Assembly: GCF_011189575.1 (NCBI RefSeq) | Contig: NZ_PUJW01000029.1 | Span: forward strand, 1 to 36,770 | Direction: 5' to 3' | Source of the DNA: Photorhabdus cinerea | Lineage (GTDB): Bacteria > Pseudomonadota > Gammaproteobacteria > Enterobacterales > Enterobacteriaceae | Length of the DNA: 36,770 nucleotides | Program-made: the position numbers and the translations under genes | The notes under the pieces: model-generated | Seen by the model: only the letters and a program-made list of their open reading frames with translations | What the model was told of the DNA's origin: nothing | Databases searched by the model: none | In this document: piece by piece, positions 26,417-34,991 of the stretch | How the letters are laid out: every line of letters starts with the position of its first letter | Position numbering within the stretch: position 1 is the first letter of the stretch

Positions 26417-27160
26417 CTAATATTGGGAGGCTAAAATTAATTTTTCTTTCCGCCAAAAACGAAAAAGGGACATTTTTCGACGTTGCAGTGAGAAACGACG
26501 TACAAGATAGTTTGCTGTCAACTCCAATGTCAGACACATCACAAAGTAAATCAACGCGACAAATAAAAAGACTTCTGTTGGGTAAACCATGCTGCGATTA
26601 TTCACCTGAGTTGCTAAGAATGACAGCTCTGCTACGCCAACAATATACGCCAGAGAGGTGTCTTTTATCAGGGCAATCCACTGATTAATAAAGGAAGGCA
26701 CCATCATACGCAACGCTTGTGGTAAAACAATGTGCCAAAGTACTTGCCAACGGTTAAAACCTAATGATAACCCTGCTTGCCACTGACCCGCACCAATCGC
26801 AATAATCCCCGCTTTCACCCCATGAGCCAAATAAGCAGAGGTGATCAACGCCAGAGCACAAACTACCGTGGTAATTTCTGGAATTTCCATACCAAGCATC
26901 ACTGGCAGCAGGAAGTAAGTCCAAAAAATCAGCATAATCACGGGAATTGCACGGAAAAAGCCCAATACTGCGGCTAGCAGGTTAACCCAGAAACCTTTCA
27001 GCATTGCCAGAGCAACACCTGCAATCGTACCCAATACCACTGAAATCGCACCAGCCATCAGGCTAATCACTAGTGTCAACGCCGCTCCTTCAAGAGGGCC
27101 ATCTGGGAATGTTCCTAACAGCAAATAACGCCAGTTTTCTGCAATGACTGAAAAATCCAT
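26417..27160 (-). CDS. Polar amino-acid ABC transporter permease (HisM/GltK type)
   Basis: 247 aa, with about five membrane helices. It carries the permease loop that contacts the ATPase (GLSLGFNRWQVLWHIVLPQAL, the EAA-type motif) and FRAIPVIMLIFW, typical of amino-acid importers of the His/Glu/Gln group. It would form the inner-membrane channel with the neighbouring permease. The ATG has GAGGAC upstream and follows the previous stop by one base, so the two are translationally coupled. No ATPase gene follows; the DNA beyond is decayed. Confidence 0.88.
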   Translation of the reverse strand: MDFSVIAENWRYLLLGTFPDGPLEGAALTLVISLMAGAISVVLGTIAGVALAMLKGFWVNLLAAVLGFFRAIPVIMLIFWTYFLLPVMLGMEIPEITTVVCALALITSAYLAHGVKAGIIAIGAGQWQAGLSLGFNRWQVLWHIVLPQALRMMVPSFINQWIALIKDTSLAYIVGVAELSFLATQVNNRSMVYPTEVFLFVALIYFVMCLTLELTANYLVRRFSLQRRKMSLFRFWRKEKLILASQY

Positions 27161-27161
27161 G

Positions 27162-27899
27162 TTAATGTCCTCTCGCTATGGCTTGTTGCTGACGCCATTG
27201 TCCCCAACCTTCCATGATGGCAATGGTAGCAATATATAGCACCGTCGCAACGCCGAATGCTTCAAACGTTTTCAATGTTTCGGTTTCTACCTGACGGGAA
27301 GCATATGACAACTCAGCTACACCGATTGCCATGGTCAGTGACGAGTTTTTCACAATATTCATGTACTGCCCCAGTAACGGAGGCATTGCTATCTTCAACG
27401 CCTGTGGCAATACCACATAACGCATTGCCTGCCAGCCAGTTAGCCCCAGTGCATGGGCGGCATATTTCTGTCCACGCCCAACACCCTGAATACCTGCACG
27501 TAATTCTTCCGCTACAAATGGGGCTGAATAGAGGGTCAGGCCAATAAATCCAGCCAGAAATTCGAATGAAGGCCATGCCAATGGTAAGCCTAACAGATTG
27601 ATTTCATGCGGTGTATTCAACCAGAGCATTACGTCTTGCGGCAGTATTTGTCCTGATGCAAAGTACCAGAAGAACAGTTGCACCAACAGAGGGGTATTGC
27701 GGAATAAGGTGGTGTAAGCCGTTACCGGCCAACGGAGAATTTTTAATTGGCTGTCACGGGCAGCTGCCAGCAAAAAGCCCAACAACGTGGAAGCCACAAC
27801 GGTACAAGCGGATATCCACAACGTAATTAGAAAGCCCTGCCAAAGCCATTCCAGATATTGGGGAGCAAGCAAGTGCTCTGTAACAAATAACTCAAACAT
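27162..27899 (-). CDS. Polar amino-acid ABC transporter permease (HisQ/GltJ type)
   Basis: 245 aa, with about five membrane helices. The family motif FRNTPLLVQLFFWYF is clear at about residue 68, and the cytoplasmic ATPase-contact loop reads AAHALGLTGWQAMRYVVLPQA. It pairs with the downstream permease to make the heterodimeric channel. It lies 70 bp after the binding-protein gene; a strong GC-rich hairpin in that gap probably separates the high level of the binding protein from the lower level of the membrane parts. Confidence 0.88.
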   Translation of the reverse strand: MFELFVTEHLLAPQYLEWLWQGFLITLWISACTVVASTLLGFLLAAARDSQLKILRWPVTAYTTLFRNTPLLVQLFFWYFASGQILPQDVMLWLNTPHEINLLGLPLAWPSFEFLAGFIGLTLYSAPFVAEELRAGIQGVGRGQKYAAHALGLTGWQAMRYVVLPQALKIAMPPLLGQYMNIVKNSSLTMAIGVAELSYASRQVETETLKTFEAFGVATVLYIATIAIMEGWGQWRQQQAIARGH

Positions 27900-27928
27900 A
27901 TCTTACGATTACCAGGTATTACTTATGG

Positions 27929-27959
27929 CAAAGCCCCGCAACAAAAAGGCGGGGCTTTG
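27929..27959 (-). promoter_or_regulatory. Intra-operon mRNA hairpin between binding protein and permease genes
   Basis: CAAAGCCCCGC (27929-27939) and GCGGGGCTTTG (27949-27959) form a perfect, GC-rich 11-bp stem with a 9-nt loop. On the minus strand no U-tract follows, so it is unlikely to be a full terminator. A 3'-stabilising or partial-attenuation role, as for hairpins after other binding-protein genes, is the simplest reading. Confidence 0.6.
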
Positions 27960-27969
27960 TAACTTATCA

Positions 27970-28806
27970 TCAGAACTTAGCTTGCTGCTCCAAAGGCGCA
28001 AACTTAAAGTCACCGCGCGACTGAGCTGACTTGGTATCCGGGCCAAACCAACGGTTGTAAATTTTCTCTGCTTCACCCTCTTTTTCCAGTTTTAGCAAAG
28101 TCTGGTTCACCGCCTCAACCAAGCGCTCTTCCCCTTTCGCAGCAGCCACCGCCTGATATTCACGGGTGATGCTGAAAGGAGAGATCTCAAACTCAGCTTT
28201 TTGTGCTGCCGGTACGTTAGCCAGCAGACCTACCAGCTTAGCATCATCCTGAGTGATTGCTTGTACGTTACCGTTACGCAGTGCAGCAAATGCTAAAGGA
28301 GTATCATCATAAGAGATCACTTTTGCGGTCGGATAATGCTCACGCAGCGTAATTTCTTGTACCGTGCCTTTATCCGCACCGATACGTAATTTTTTAATAT
28401 CTTCCGGAGATTTCAGCACACCTTTACGGGCAATAAACTTTTGCCCGGTGGCAAAATAAGGAATTGAAAAATCAACCTGTTTAGCACGTTCATCAGTGAC
28501 CGTAAAGTTGGCCGCAATGAGGTCAATTTTCTTTGATGCCAACAGCGGTAAACGGTTTGCTGGGTTAGTTGGGCGCAATTCCAGTTTCACACCAAGGTCA
28601 TTAGCAATCGCGCTGGCAATATCCACATCATAACCTGCCAATTTTTTGGTTTGTGGATCAATAAAACCAAACGGTGGATTACTGTCGAAAACAGCGATCC
28701 GCACTGTGCCGGCTTTTTTAATATCATCCAGTTTATCTGCCTTCGCAACACCCGTAACCAGTGCTAATCCGGCCAACAATGCCGTAACAAGAACGCGGGA
28801 TTTCAT
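27970..28806 (-). CDS. Periplasmic amino-acid-binding protein (SBP_bac_3 family)
   Basis: 278 aa from the ATG at 28806, which has AGGAG seven bases upstream; an earlier in-frame start (28833) would add nine residues ahead of the signal peptide. Residues 1-23 (MKSRVLVTALLAGLALVTGV to AKA) are a Sec signal peptide. The mature part shows GYDVDIASAIA, LLASKKIDLIAANFTVTDER and VDFSIPYF, the ligand-binding signature of family 3 solute-binding proteins. It delivers an amino acid, perhaps Glu, Asp or Gln, to the two permeases downstream. The specificity cannot be read reliably. Confidence 0.9.
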   Translation of the reverse strand: MKSRVLVTALLAGLALVTGVAKADKLDDIKKAGTVRIAVFDSNPPFGFIDPQTKKLAGYDVDIASAIANDLGVKLELRPTNPANRLPLLASKKIDLIAANFTVTDERAKQVDFSIPYFATGQKFIARKGVLKSPEDIKKLRIGADKGTVQEITLREHYPTAKVISYDDTPLAFAALRNGNVQAITQDDAKLVGLLANVPAAQKAEFEISPFSITREYQAVAAAKGEERLVEAVNQTLLKLEKEGEAEKIYNRWFGPDTKSAQSRGDFKFAPLEQQAKF

Positions 28807-28924
28807 TGAACACTCCTGATAGTAATTAATCATTTATTAATCATCACAAGCTATCAATTTCGATATAGTGCAGGAAATAATAAAAAAAACTATATTTATA
28901 ACTATTAAGAATTATAGAGCCAAA

Positions 28925-28951
28925 AATGCTGGCAAGAAAAATACCAGCATT
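28925..28951 (-). terminator. Rho-independent terminator of the pst-phoU operon
   Basis: AATGCTGG (28925-28932) and CCAGCATT (28944-28951) make an 8-bp stem. Read on the minus strand it is followed by TTTTTGG. It lies ten bases after the phoU stop codon. Confidence 0.78.
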
Positions 28952-28960
28952 GTCAGTTAC

Positions 28961-29680
28961 TTACTTGTCATCGTTAGTCAACAATCTTTCCAGTTCATCA
29001 CCGCCCACATGCCGGAAATCCTGCCCCTTAACATAATAGAAAATGAATTCACAAATGTTCTGACAACGGTCACCAATCCGTTCAATAGAACGAGCACAGA
29101 GCAGCGCCGTCAGTACACTTGGGATGGTTCGGGAATCTTCCATCATATAAGTCATTAACTGGCGGACAATGCCTTCATACTCTTTATCCACCTTTTTATC
29201 TTCGTGATAAATACGAACAGCTTCTTCCAGATCCATACGAGCAAAAGCATCTAACACATCATGCAACATTTGTATGGTATGGCGGCCAAGTGATTCCAGG
29301 CTGACTAACAATGGCTGATGCTGATGTGAAAACTTTTCAAGTGCCGTCTGACAGATTTTTTTTGCCACATCACCGATTCTTTCCAACTCAGCAATCGTTT
29401 TCGAGATTGACATAATCAGTCGCAAATCACTTGCTGTCGGCTGGCGCTTGGCAATGATACGAACACACGCTTCATCAATAGCAACTTCCATCATATTGAC
29501 TTTATGGTCGTCCTCAATCACTTCACGCGCCAGTGCTGCATCCTGATTATGCATAGCGTTAATTGCTTTGCAGAGTTGCTCCTCCACCAGCCCACCCATT
29601 GCCATCAGTTCCGTACGGATATACTCCAGTTCAGCATTAAACTGACCAGAAATATGTTTGTTGAGATTCAGATTGTCCAT
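28961..29680 (-). CDS. phoU: Phosphate-specific transport system regulator PhoU
   Basis: 239 aa starting MDNLNLNKHISGQFNAELEY, nearly the E. coli start. An upstream TTG at 29698 is in frame but would overlap the pstB stop and is not needed. PhoU is a cytoplasmic three-helix-bundle repeat protein. It represses PhoR kinase output when phosphate is plentiful and restrains the Pst transporter. Metal-binding E/D-rich helices are seen in IGDVAKKICQ and IERIGDRCQNICEF, the two pseudo-repeats. It is the last gene of the operon, 14 bp after pstB. Confidence 0.96.
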   Translation of the reverse strand: MDNLNLNKHISGQFNAELEYIRTELMAMGGLVEEQLCKAINAMHNQDAALAREVIEDDHKVNMMEVAIDEACVRIIAKRQPTASDLRLIMSISKTIAELERIGDVAKKICQTALEKFSHQHQPLLVSLESLGRHTIQMLHDVLDAFARMDLEEAVRIYHEDKKVDKEYEGIVRQLMTYMMEDSRTIPSVLTALLCARSIERIGDRCQNICEFIFYYVKGQDFRHVGGDELERLLTNDDK

Positions 29681-29694
29681 GTTACGCCCCGCAA

Positions 29695-30471
29695 TCAACC
29701 ATAACGACCAGTAATATAGTCTTCAGTTTGTTTCTTTTTTGGTGTGGTAAACAATGTGTCTGTGTCACTGAATTCAATCAATTCACCAAGGTACATAAAT
29801 GCGGTATGGTCTGAACAACGTGCCGCCTGCTGCATATTATGAGTCACAATCACCACGGTATATTCAGATTTAAGTTCGCTAATCAATTCCTCAATACGCC
29901 CCGTAGAAATGGGATCAAGCGCTGAACAAGGCTCATCCAGCAATAACACTTCCGGGCGGATTGCAATCCCACGAGCAATACATAAACGCTGTTGCTGACC
30001 ACCAGACAAACTGTATCCACTCTGATACAACTTATCTCTGGTTTCATTCCACAATGCCGCTTTAGTCAAAGCCCACTGAACACGTTCATCCATTTCTGCT
30101 CTTGATAGTTTTTCAAACAGACGAACACCAAAAGCGATATTGTCGTAAATAGACATCGGAAAGGGAGTTGGTTTCTGGAATACCATACCAACTTTGGCAC
30201 GCAGCAACGCCACATCTTGTTTATCCGTCAGGATATTGTTGCCATCCAACAAAATTTCGCCTTCTGCCCGCTGTTCACCATACAGTTCATACATTTTATT
30301 GAAAGTACGTAGCAGCGTAGATTTACCGCAACCAGACGGACCGATAAAAGCCGTTACTTTGTTCTTTGCAATATTCAACGTAATATTTTTCAGCGCGTGA
30401 AATTTGCCGTAATAAAAGTTCAGATTGTGAACCTGAATTTTGCTACCAGCAATGTCATTAGCCATGTTCAT
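29695..30471 (-). CDS. pstB: Phosphate ABC transporter ATP-binding protein PstB
   Basis: 258 aa. Walker A GPSGCGKST is at about residue 44, the signature motif SLSGGQQQR in the middle and Walker B VLLLDEPCSALDP after it, followed by the switch His in VIVTHNMQQA. The sequence is close to E. coli PstB throughout (KIQVHNLNFYYGKFHALKN). It hydrolyses ATP to drive phosphate import through PstC-PstA. It starts 27 nt after the pstA stop with GAGAGAG upstream; a second ATG two codons in is possible. Confidence 0.97.
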   Translation of the reverse strand: MNMANDIAGSKIQVHNLNFYYGKFHALKNITLNIAKNKVTAFIGPSGCGKSTLLRTFNKMYELYGEQRAEGEILLDGNNILTDKQDVALLRAKVGMVFQKPTPFPMSIYDNIAFGVRLFEKLSRAEMDERVQWALTKAALWNETRDKLYQSGYSLSGGQQQRLCIARGIAIRPEVLLLDEPCSALDPISTGRIEELISELKSEYTVVIVTHNMQQAARCSDHTAFMYLGELIEFSDTDTLFTTPKKKQTEDYITGRYG

Positions 30472-30498
30472 TCATACTCTCTCTGTTGAAAATATCAG

Positions 30499-31383
30499 TC
30501 AGTGCTTTTTCCTGGCAAACAGCACACGCGCCACAATGTTAATCAGTAATACACATAGGGTTATCAATAATACGCCTGCCCACGCCAGGTGTTGCCATTC
30601 AGAGAACGGACTCATCGCAAACTTAAAGATAGTCACTGGCAAGTTGGCAATTGGCTGGCTCAGATCGGTACTCCAGAACTGATTGGAGAGAGAAGTGAAC
30701 AGCAACGGCGCGGTTTCCCCAGCGATTCGAGCGATTGCCAGCAACACGCCTGTGATAATGCCGGATACGGAGGCTTTCAGCGTAATAGCTGAAATCATCT
30801 TCCACTTAGGTGTTCCCAGAGCATAGGCCGCTTCGCGCAGGCTGTCAGGCACCAGTTTCAGCATGTTTTCCGTGGTTCTGATAACAATTGGCACCTGTAA
30901 CAACGCCAACGCAATCACCCCTGCCCAACCAGAGAAATGTTGCATTTTCATCACAATGACAGTGTAAACAAACAAACCGACGACAATAGACGGTGCTGAC
31001 AACAGAATATCGTTTATAAAACGGATCACTTCTGCCAACCATGAACGGCGGCCATACTCTGCCAGATAAATACCCGCCATGATCCCCAAAGGGGTACCGA
31101 TAATCGTCGCCCACAGGATCAGTAATCCACTGCCAACAATGGCATTTGCTAATCCTCCCCCTTCTGTATTCGGTGGCGGTGTCATTTCCGTGAACAATGC
31201 CAGCGACATCCCGTCAAAACCCTTAGTGACTGTGGAAAATAAAATCCATACCAGCCAGAACAGGCCAAACAACATGGTTGCCATTGATAACAACAGAGCG
31301 AGGCGATTTTTCTGACGACGCCATGCCTGTTTACGGCTACGTGCATCGGCATTAACAGGCGGTTGTCCATCCATTATTGCCAT
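30499..31383 (-). CDS. pstA: Phosphate ABC transporter permease PstA
   Basis: 294 aa from the ATG at 31383, which has GAGGGG seven bases upstream and begins 1 nt after the pstC stop; an earlier frame start at 31398 overlaps pstC. Six membrane helices are expected. Diagnostic segments are LSLALFTEMTPPPNTEGGGL, GTPLGIMAGIYLAEYG, LSAPSIVVGLF and the ATPase-contact loop LREAAYALGTPKWK. It forms the phosphate channel with PstC. The N-terminal ~15 residues are specific to this lineage. Confidence 0.96.
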   Translation of the reverse strand: MAIMDGQPPVNADARSRKQAWRRQKNRLALLLSMATMLFGLFWLVWILFSTVTKGFDGMSLALFTEMTPPPNTEGGGLANAIVGSGLLILWATIIGTPLGIMAGIYLAEYGRRSWLAEVIRFINDILLSAPSIVVGLFVYTVIVMKMQHFSGWAGVIALALLQVPIVIRTTENMLKLVPDSLREAAYALGTPKWKMISAITLKASVSGIITGVLLAIARIAGETAPLLFTSLSNQFWSTDLSQPIANLPVTIFKFAMSPFSEWQHLAWAGVLLITLCVLLINIVARVLFARKKH

Positions 31384-31384
31384 A

Positions 31385-32356
31385 TCAACGCCCCTCATCC
31401 TTCGCCAGACGCATAATCATCAGTTTTGACAATGCCAATACAATAAAGGTGATCACAAACAGAATCAGACCAAGTTCCATCAATGCTGAGGTATGCAAGC
31501 CAGATTCTGCTTCGGCGAATTCGTTCGCCAACGCCGAAGTAATACTATTACCCGGCATAAACAGTGAGAAACTATCGAGCTGGTAGGTATTACCGATGAT
31601 AAAAGTCACCGCCATGGTTTCTCCCAGTGCACGGCCAAGTCCCAACATGACACCACCAATCACACCATTTCGGGTGTAAGGCAACACAATGTGCCAAATG
31701 ACTTCCCAAGTGGTACAACCGATACCATAAGCAGATTCTTTCATCATTACTGGTGTCTGTTCGAATACATCACGCATAACCGAGGCGATATAAGGGATAA
31801 TCATAATAGCGAGAATGACACCCGCCGCCAGAATACCAATACCAAAGGCAGGACCGGAGAAGAGTTCCCCCACGACAGGAATACTGGAAAGGACATGACC
31901 TACCGGCTGCTGGAAATAAGTAGCAAATAGAGGTGCAAAAACAAACAGCCCCCACATGCCATATACAATACTTGGAATTGCAGCCAAGAGTTCGATTGCC
32001 ACCCCAAGTGAGCGTTTCAGCCAATTAGGTGCCAGTTCCGTTAGGAACAATGCGATCCCGAAACTGACAGGTACTGCGATAATCAGAGCGATCAATGACG
32101 TCACCAATGTACCGTAAATCGGCACCAATGCCCCAAATTGCTCCGCCGGAGCATCCCACTCTTTACGCCAGAGGAAAGCGATGCCGAACTGCTGGATGCT
32201 GGGCCAGGAGGCGATAATCAGTGAGATAATGATGCCTCCCAGCAAAAATAAAGTAATCAACGCCGCTAGCCGAACTAGGGCGCTGAAAATAAGATCGCCA
32301 TTTTTACTGGGTGCTTTTATTGCCGTTTTCTGCTCGGCCATAGAGCTTACTCTCAT
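31385..32356 (-). CDS. pstC: Phosphate ABC transporter permease PstC
   Basis: 323 aa from the ATG at 32356 (MRVSSMAEQK), chosen because GGGGGAG lies nine bases upstream. The ATG at 32341 would give 318 aa, close to the E. coli length, and cannot be excluded. Six helices, with SFGIALFLTELAPNWLKR, LLAAIPSIVYGMWGLF and the EAA-type loop ESAYGIGCTTWEVIW as family marks. It lies about 83 bp after pstS, so moderate differential expression is likely. Confidence 0.96.
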   Translation of the reverse strand: MRVSSMAEQKTAIKAPSKNGDLIFSALVRLAALITLFLLGGIIISLIIASWPSIQQFGIAFLWRKEWDAPAEQFGALVPIYGTLVTSLIALIIAVPVSFGIALFLTELAPNWLKRSLGVAIELLAAIPSIVYGMWGLFVFAPLFATYFQQPVGHVLSSIPVVGELFSGPAFGIGILAAGVILAIMIIPYIASVMRDVFEQTPVMMKESAYGIGCTTWEVIWHIVLPYTRNGVIGGVMLGLGRALGETMAVTFIIGNTYQLDSFSLFMPGNSITSALANEFAEAESGLHTSALMELGLILFVITFIVLALSKLMIMRLAKDEGR

Positions 32357-32439
32357 CCGGGTTAACTCCCCCAACGCAAGGGGGAGAAATCAAAACTACA
32401 AATTTAATCGATATTTAATACAGTAACTATCAAAACAAC

Positions 32440-33480
32440 TTAGTACAGTGTTTTGCCGCGACTATCCTTTACATGGGTTTTCCAAGCCGCACGAACTTGC
32501 TCAACCACTTCTTTTGGCAGGGTTGCATAATCCAAATCATTCGCTTGTTTACTGCCTTTCTCGTAAGCCCAGTCAAAGAATTTCAGTATTTCTGCCCCCT
32601 TGGCGGCGTCTTTTTGCTGTTTGTGAACCAGAATAAAGGTGGTGGAAGTAATCGGCCACGCGTTTTCACCTTGCTGGTGTGTCAAATCCTGCGCAAACGT
32701 TTTGTGCCATTCCGCGTTCTTCGCTGCGGCACTGAAACTCTCTTCTGTCGGGCTGACAACATTGCCATCAGCAGATACCAGTTTGGTATAAGCCAAATGA
32801 TTCTGTTTAGCGTAAGCATATTCAACATAACCAATGGAGCCAGTCAGACGCTGAACAAAGGCGGCAATTCCATCATTGCCTTTACCCCCTAAACCAACAG
32901 GCCAGCTTACCGTGGAACCTGCACCGACTTTCTCTTTCCATTCTTCGTTCACTTTAGAAAGATAACGGGTAAATACAAAAGAGGTGCCGGAACCATCAGC
33001 ACGACGCACTACAGCAATATCCTGTTCCGGCAGTTTTACTCCCGGATTCAGTTTAGTAATCGCCGGGTCATTCCACTTTTTCACTTTACCTAAATAGATA
33101 TCGCCTAAAGTTTTACCATCCAGTGTCAATTCACCAGATTTAATACCTGGAATATTGACTGCCAGTACCACCCCGCCGATAACCGTCGGAAACTGAAATA
33201 AACCATCAGCAACTAATTTTTCATCGGATAAAGGGGCATCGGAAGCACCGAAATCAACGGTATTTGCCAGAATTTGTTTTACGCCACCGGATGAACCAAT
33301 GCCTTGATAATTGACTTTATTACCTGTCTCTTTTTGATAAGAATCTGCCCACTTGGCATACACTGGTGCGGGAAATGTCGCACCTGCCCCCGTCAAGCTG
33401 GTGGCAGCGAATACAGACAAGGTTGTCAAAGAAAATGTCGCTGCCATTATGCTGGCTACGGTGGTACGCATCAGTTTCAT
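32440..33480 (-). CDS. pstS: Periplasmic phosphate-binding protein PstS
   Basis: 346 aa from the ATG at 33480, which has AGGAGG six bases upstream; an in-frame start at 33513 would place 11 residues before the signal peptide. The signal peptide runs to about residue 25 (cleavage likely in SVFA-ATSLTG). The mature protein begins like E. coli PstS (SLTGAGATFPAPVYAKWADS). It contains the phosphate loops GIGSSGGVKQI, DFGASDAPL and RADGSGTSFVF. First gene of the pst operon, preceded by Pho boxes. Confidence 0.97.
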   Translation of the reverse strand: MKLMRTTVASIMAATFSLTTLSVFAATSLTGAGATFPAPVYAKWADSYQKETGNKVNYQGIGSSGGVKQILANTVDFGASDAPLSDEKLVADGLFQFPTVIGGVVLAVNIPGIKSGELTLDGKTLGDIYLGKVKKWNDPAITKLNPGVKLPEQDIAVVRRADGSGTSFVFTRYLSKVNEEWKEKVGAGSTVSWPVGLGGKGNDGIAAFVQRLTGSIGYVEYAYAKQNHLAYTKLVSADGNVVSPTEESFSAAAKNAEWHKTFAQDLTHQQGENAWPITSTTFILVHKQQKDAAKGAEILKFFDWAYEKGSKQANDLDYATLPKEVVEQVRAAWKTHVKDSRGKTLY

Positions 33481-33555
33481 AATCCCTCCTAATGGGACAT
33501 TCAGAATCAACAAAGAAATGTGTCGTCAGATTAAAAAAGGTGCAGGAAGGAAAAT

Positions 33556-33606
33556 AGATTAGTTTAGTTACAGCAAAATGTCCTAATTATGACATTTTTA
33601 TGACAG
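33556..33606 (-). promoter_or_regulatory. PhoB-dependent promoter of pstS: tandem Pho boxes and -10
   Basis: On the minus strand CTGTCATAAAAATGTCAT (33606-33589) matches the 18-bp Pho box consensus (CTGTCAT-AWAW-CTGTCAT) with one mismatch. A weaker second box, GGACATTTTGCTGTAA (33583-33568), follows in tandem, as at E. coli pstS. TAATCT (33561-33556) is a plausible -10 just beyond. Activation by PhoB-P under phosphate starvation is the known control of this operon. Confidence 0.85.
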
Positions 33607-33629
33607 CGAAATGAAAGCTCAGCCTGAGG

Positions 33630-33647
33630 CTGACATAAAACTGTCAT
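33630..33647 (+). promoter_or_regulatory. Divergent, near-consensus Pho box pointing into envZ
   Basis: CTGACATAAAACTGTCAT on the plus strand matches the Pho box consensus at 17 of 18 positions, in the opposite orientation to the pstS boxes. It starts 23 bp beyond the first of them and ends 13 bp before the envZ stop codon. Together with the pstS box it also forms an 18-bp inverted repeat (16 of 18 paired), around a smaller TCAGCC-TGA-GGCTGA hairpin. A role as envZ terminator is an alternative. Confidence 0.55.
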
Positions 33648-33659
33648 CTCCGCAGATCA

Positions 33660-34991
33660 TTAAAAATGATCTTCCACAACAGGAATACAAGCACGGATAG
33701 ATAACCCGCCTTTAGAACTGGTGCCAACTTCAATTTTCCCATCATGCGCATCAATAATCCGCTGAACAATAGCCAAACCTAACCCTGTTCCACTGTTACT
33801 ACGTGCTCTTTCACCCCGAACAAATGGCTGAAACAATCGAGGCAAATCTTCCTGTTTAATTCCGGCTCCATTGTCCTCTACTTGAAACCAAGCGAATTTA
33901 TTTGTCTGACCACTACTGACTTTAATCCAGCCATTACCATAACGATTAGCATTAACCAACATATTCGCCAATGCCCGTTTAATGGAAATTGGATTCGCGT
34001 TAACAGTTATTGGATTAAGCGACAAATTATTTTCAATATCCTGCTCATAACCATTTTCTGCGGAGATAACTTCTTTGAGAATAGAATTAAGTTCACAGAA
34101 TTCCATTGGCATTTCCTGCCCGGTACGGAGGTAATCAATAAATTGCTCAATAATGGCATTACACTCCTCAATATCTTTATTAATAGATTCGGACAGATAA
34201 GCATCTTCCTTGTTCATCATTTCTGTTGCCAGCCGGATACGTGTCAGTGGAGTACGCAAATCATGGCTTACCCCCGCCATTAATATTGTACGGTCACTTT
34301 CCAGTAACTTTATCCCTGCGGACATCTGGTTAAATGCGCGAATAGAAGCACGCACTTCCAGGGAACCCGCTTCTCGTACCGCAGGCATCATAATGCCTTT
34401 ACCCGTTTGTCTGGCAGCATATTCCATTTCCAGCAAAGGTCGGTTCTGAAAACGGATATAAAGCCAGACACAACCAAACATCAGTAATAAAATTGCCAGT
34501 ATATAGCGGAAAACGGGAGAGAATTGATGTTGTTCGATTTCCGTCAGAGGAACCCTAACCCAAATATCAGGAGCAAGATAAGAATTAAGCCAAAGTATAG
34601 GGCTATCTTTGCTTATCTCAAGGCGAAGATCAGCTTCACCACCAAGATATTGACTCATCTTCTCACTCAAGAAATCATAATGCCTGGCCCAGAGCAAGCC
34701 TTGCATCTCTGCGTCAGACTCAGAATAGAGCGTAATACCCAGCTCCTGATAAATCTCCCGGCGTACTACCGGTGAGATCACCAGAAAAGAACCGTCCTCC
34801 AGCTTCAACTTCTCAGCCATTAAGGTGCGAACTTCATACGCTAATACTTTATTGAACTGCTGCAAGCTTGGCATGATAACGAAATTTACAATAAATAAAT
34901 AACTACTTACTAAGCTGATGAACAGCATAGCCATAACCAAGAATAAAGTACGGGTAAACGTACTGCGAGGAGAGAATCGCAATAGTTTCAT
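33660..34991 (-). CDS. envZ: Osmosensor histidine kinase EnvZ
   Basis: 443 aa, slightly shorter than E. coli EnvZ (450). Helix 1 (about residues 15-38) and helix 2 (about 160-180) flank a periplasmic domain containing VLAYEVRTLM and the conserved REIYQELGITLY. The HAMP region is followed by the H-box GVSHDLRTPLTR with phospho-acceptor His243, at the same number as in E. coli. N, G1 and G2 boxes are NMLVNANRYGNG, VEDNGAGI and GTGLGLAIVQRI. It phosphorylates and dephosphorylates OmpR. Its ATG overlaps the ompR stop (ATGA). The C-terminal tail is shorter than in E. coli. Confidence 0.97.
   Translation of the reverse strand: MKLLRFSPRSTFTRTLFLVMAMLFISLVSSYLFIVNFVIMPSLQQFNKVLAYEVRTLMAEKLKLEDGSFLVISPVVRREIYQELGITLYSESDAEMQGLLWARHYDFLSEKMSQYLGGEADLRLEISKDSPILWLNSYLAPDIWVRVPLTEIEQHQFSPVFRYILAILLLMFGCVWLYIRFQNRPLLEMEYAARQTGKGIMMPAVREAGSLEVRASIRAFNQMSAGIKLLESDRTILMAGVSHDLRTPLTRIRLATEMMNKEDAYLSESINKDIEECNAIIEQFIDYLRTGQEMPMEFCELNSILKEVISAENGYEQDIENNLSLNPITVNANPISIKRALANMLVNANRYGNGWIKVSSGQTNKFAWFQVEDNGAGIKQEDLPRLFQPFVRGERARSNSGTGLGLAIVQRIIDAHDGKIEVGTSSKGGLSIRACIPVVEDHF

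Noticed and set aside
27929..27959. Strong hairpin inside the ABC importer operon as a full terminator
   Set aside because: No U-tract follows on the transcribed strand and two permease genes of the same system lie just downstream; a stabilising or attenuating element is more likely.
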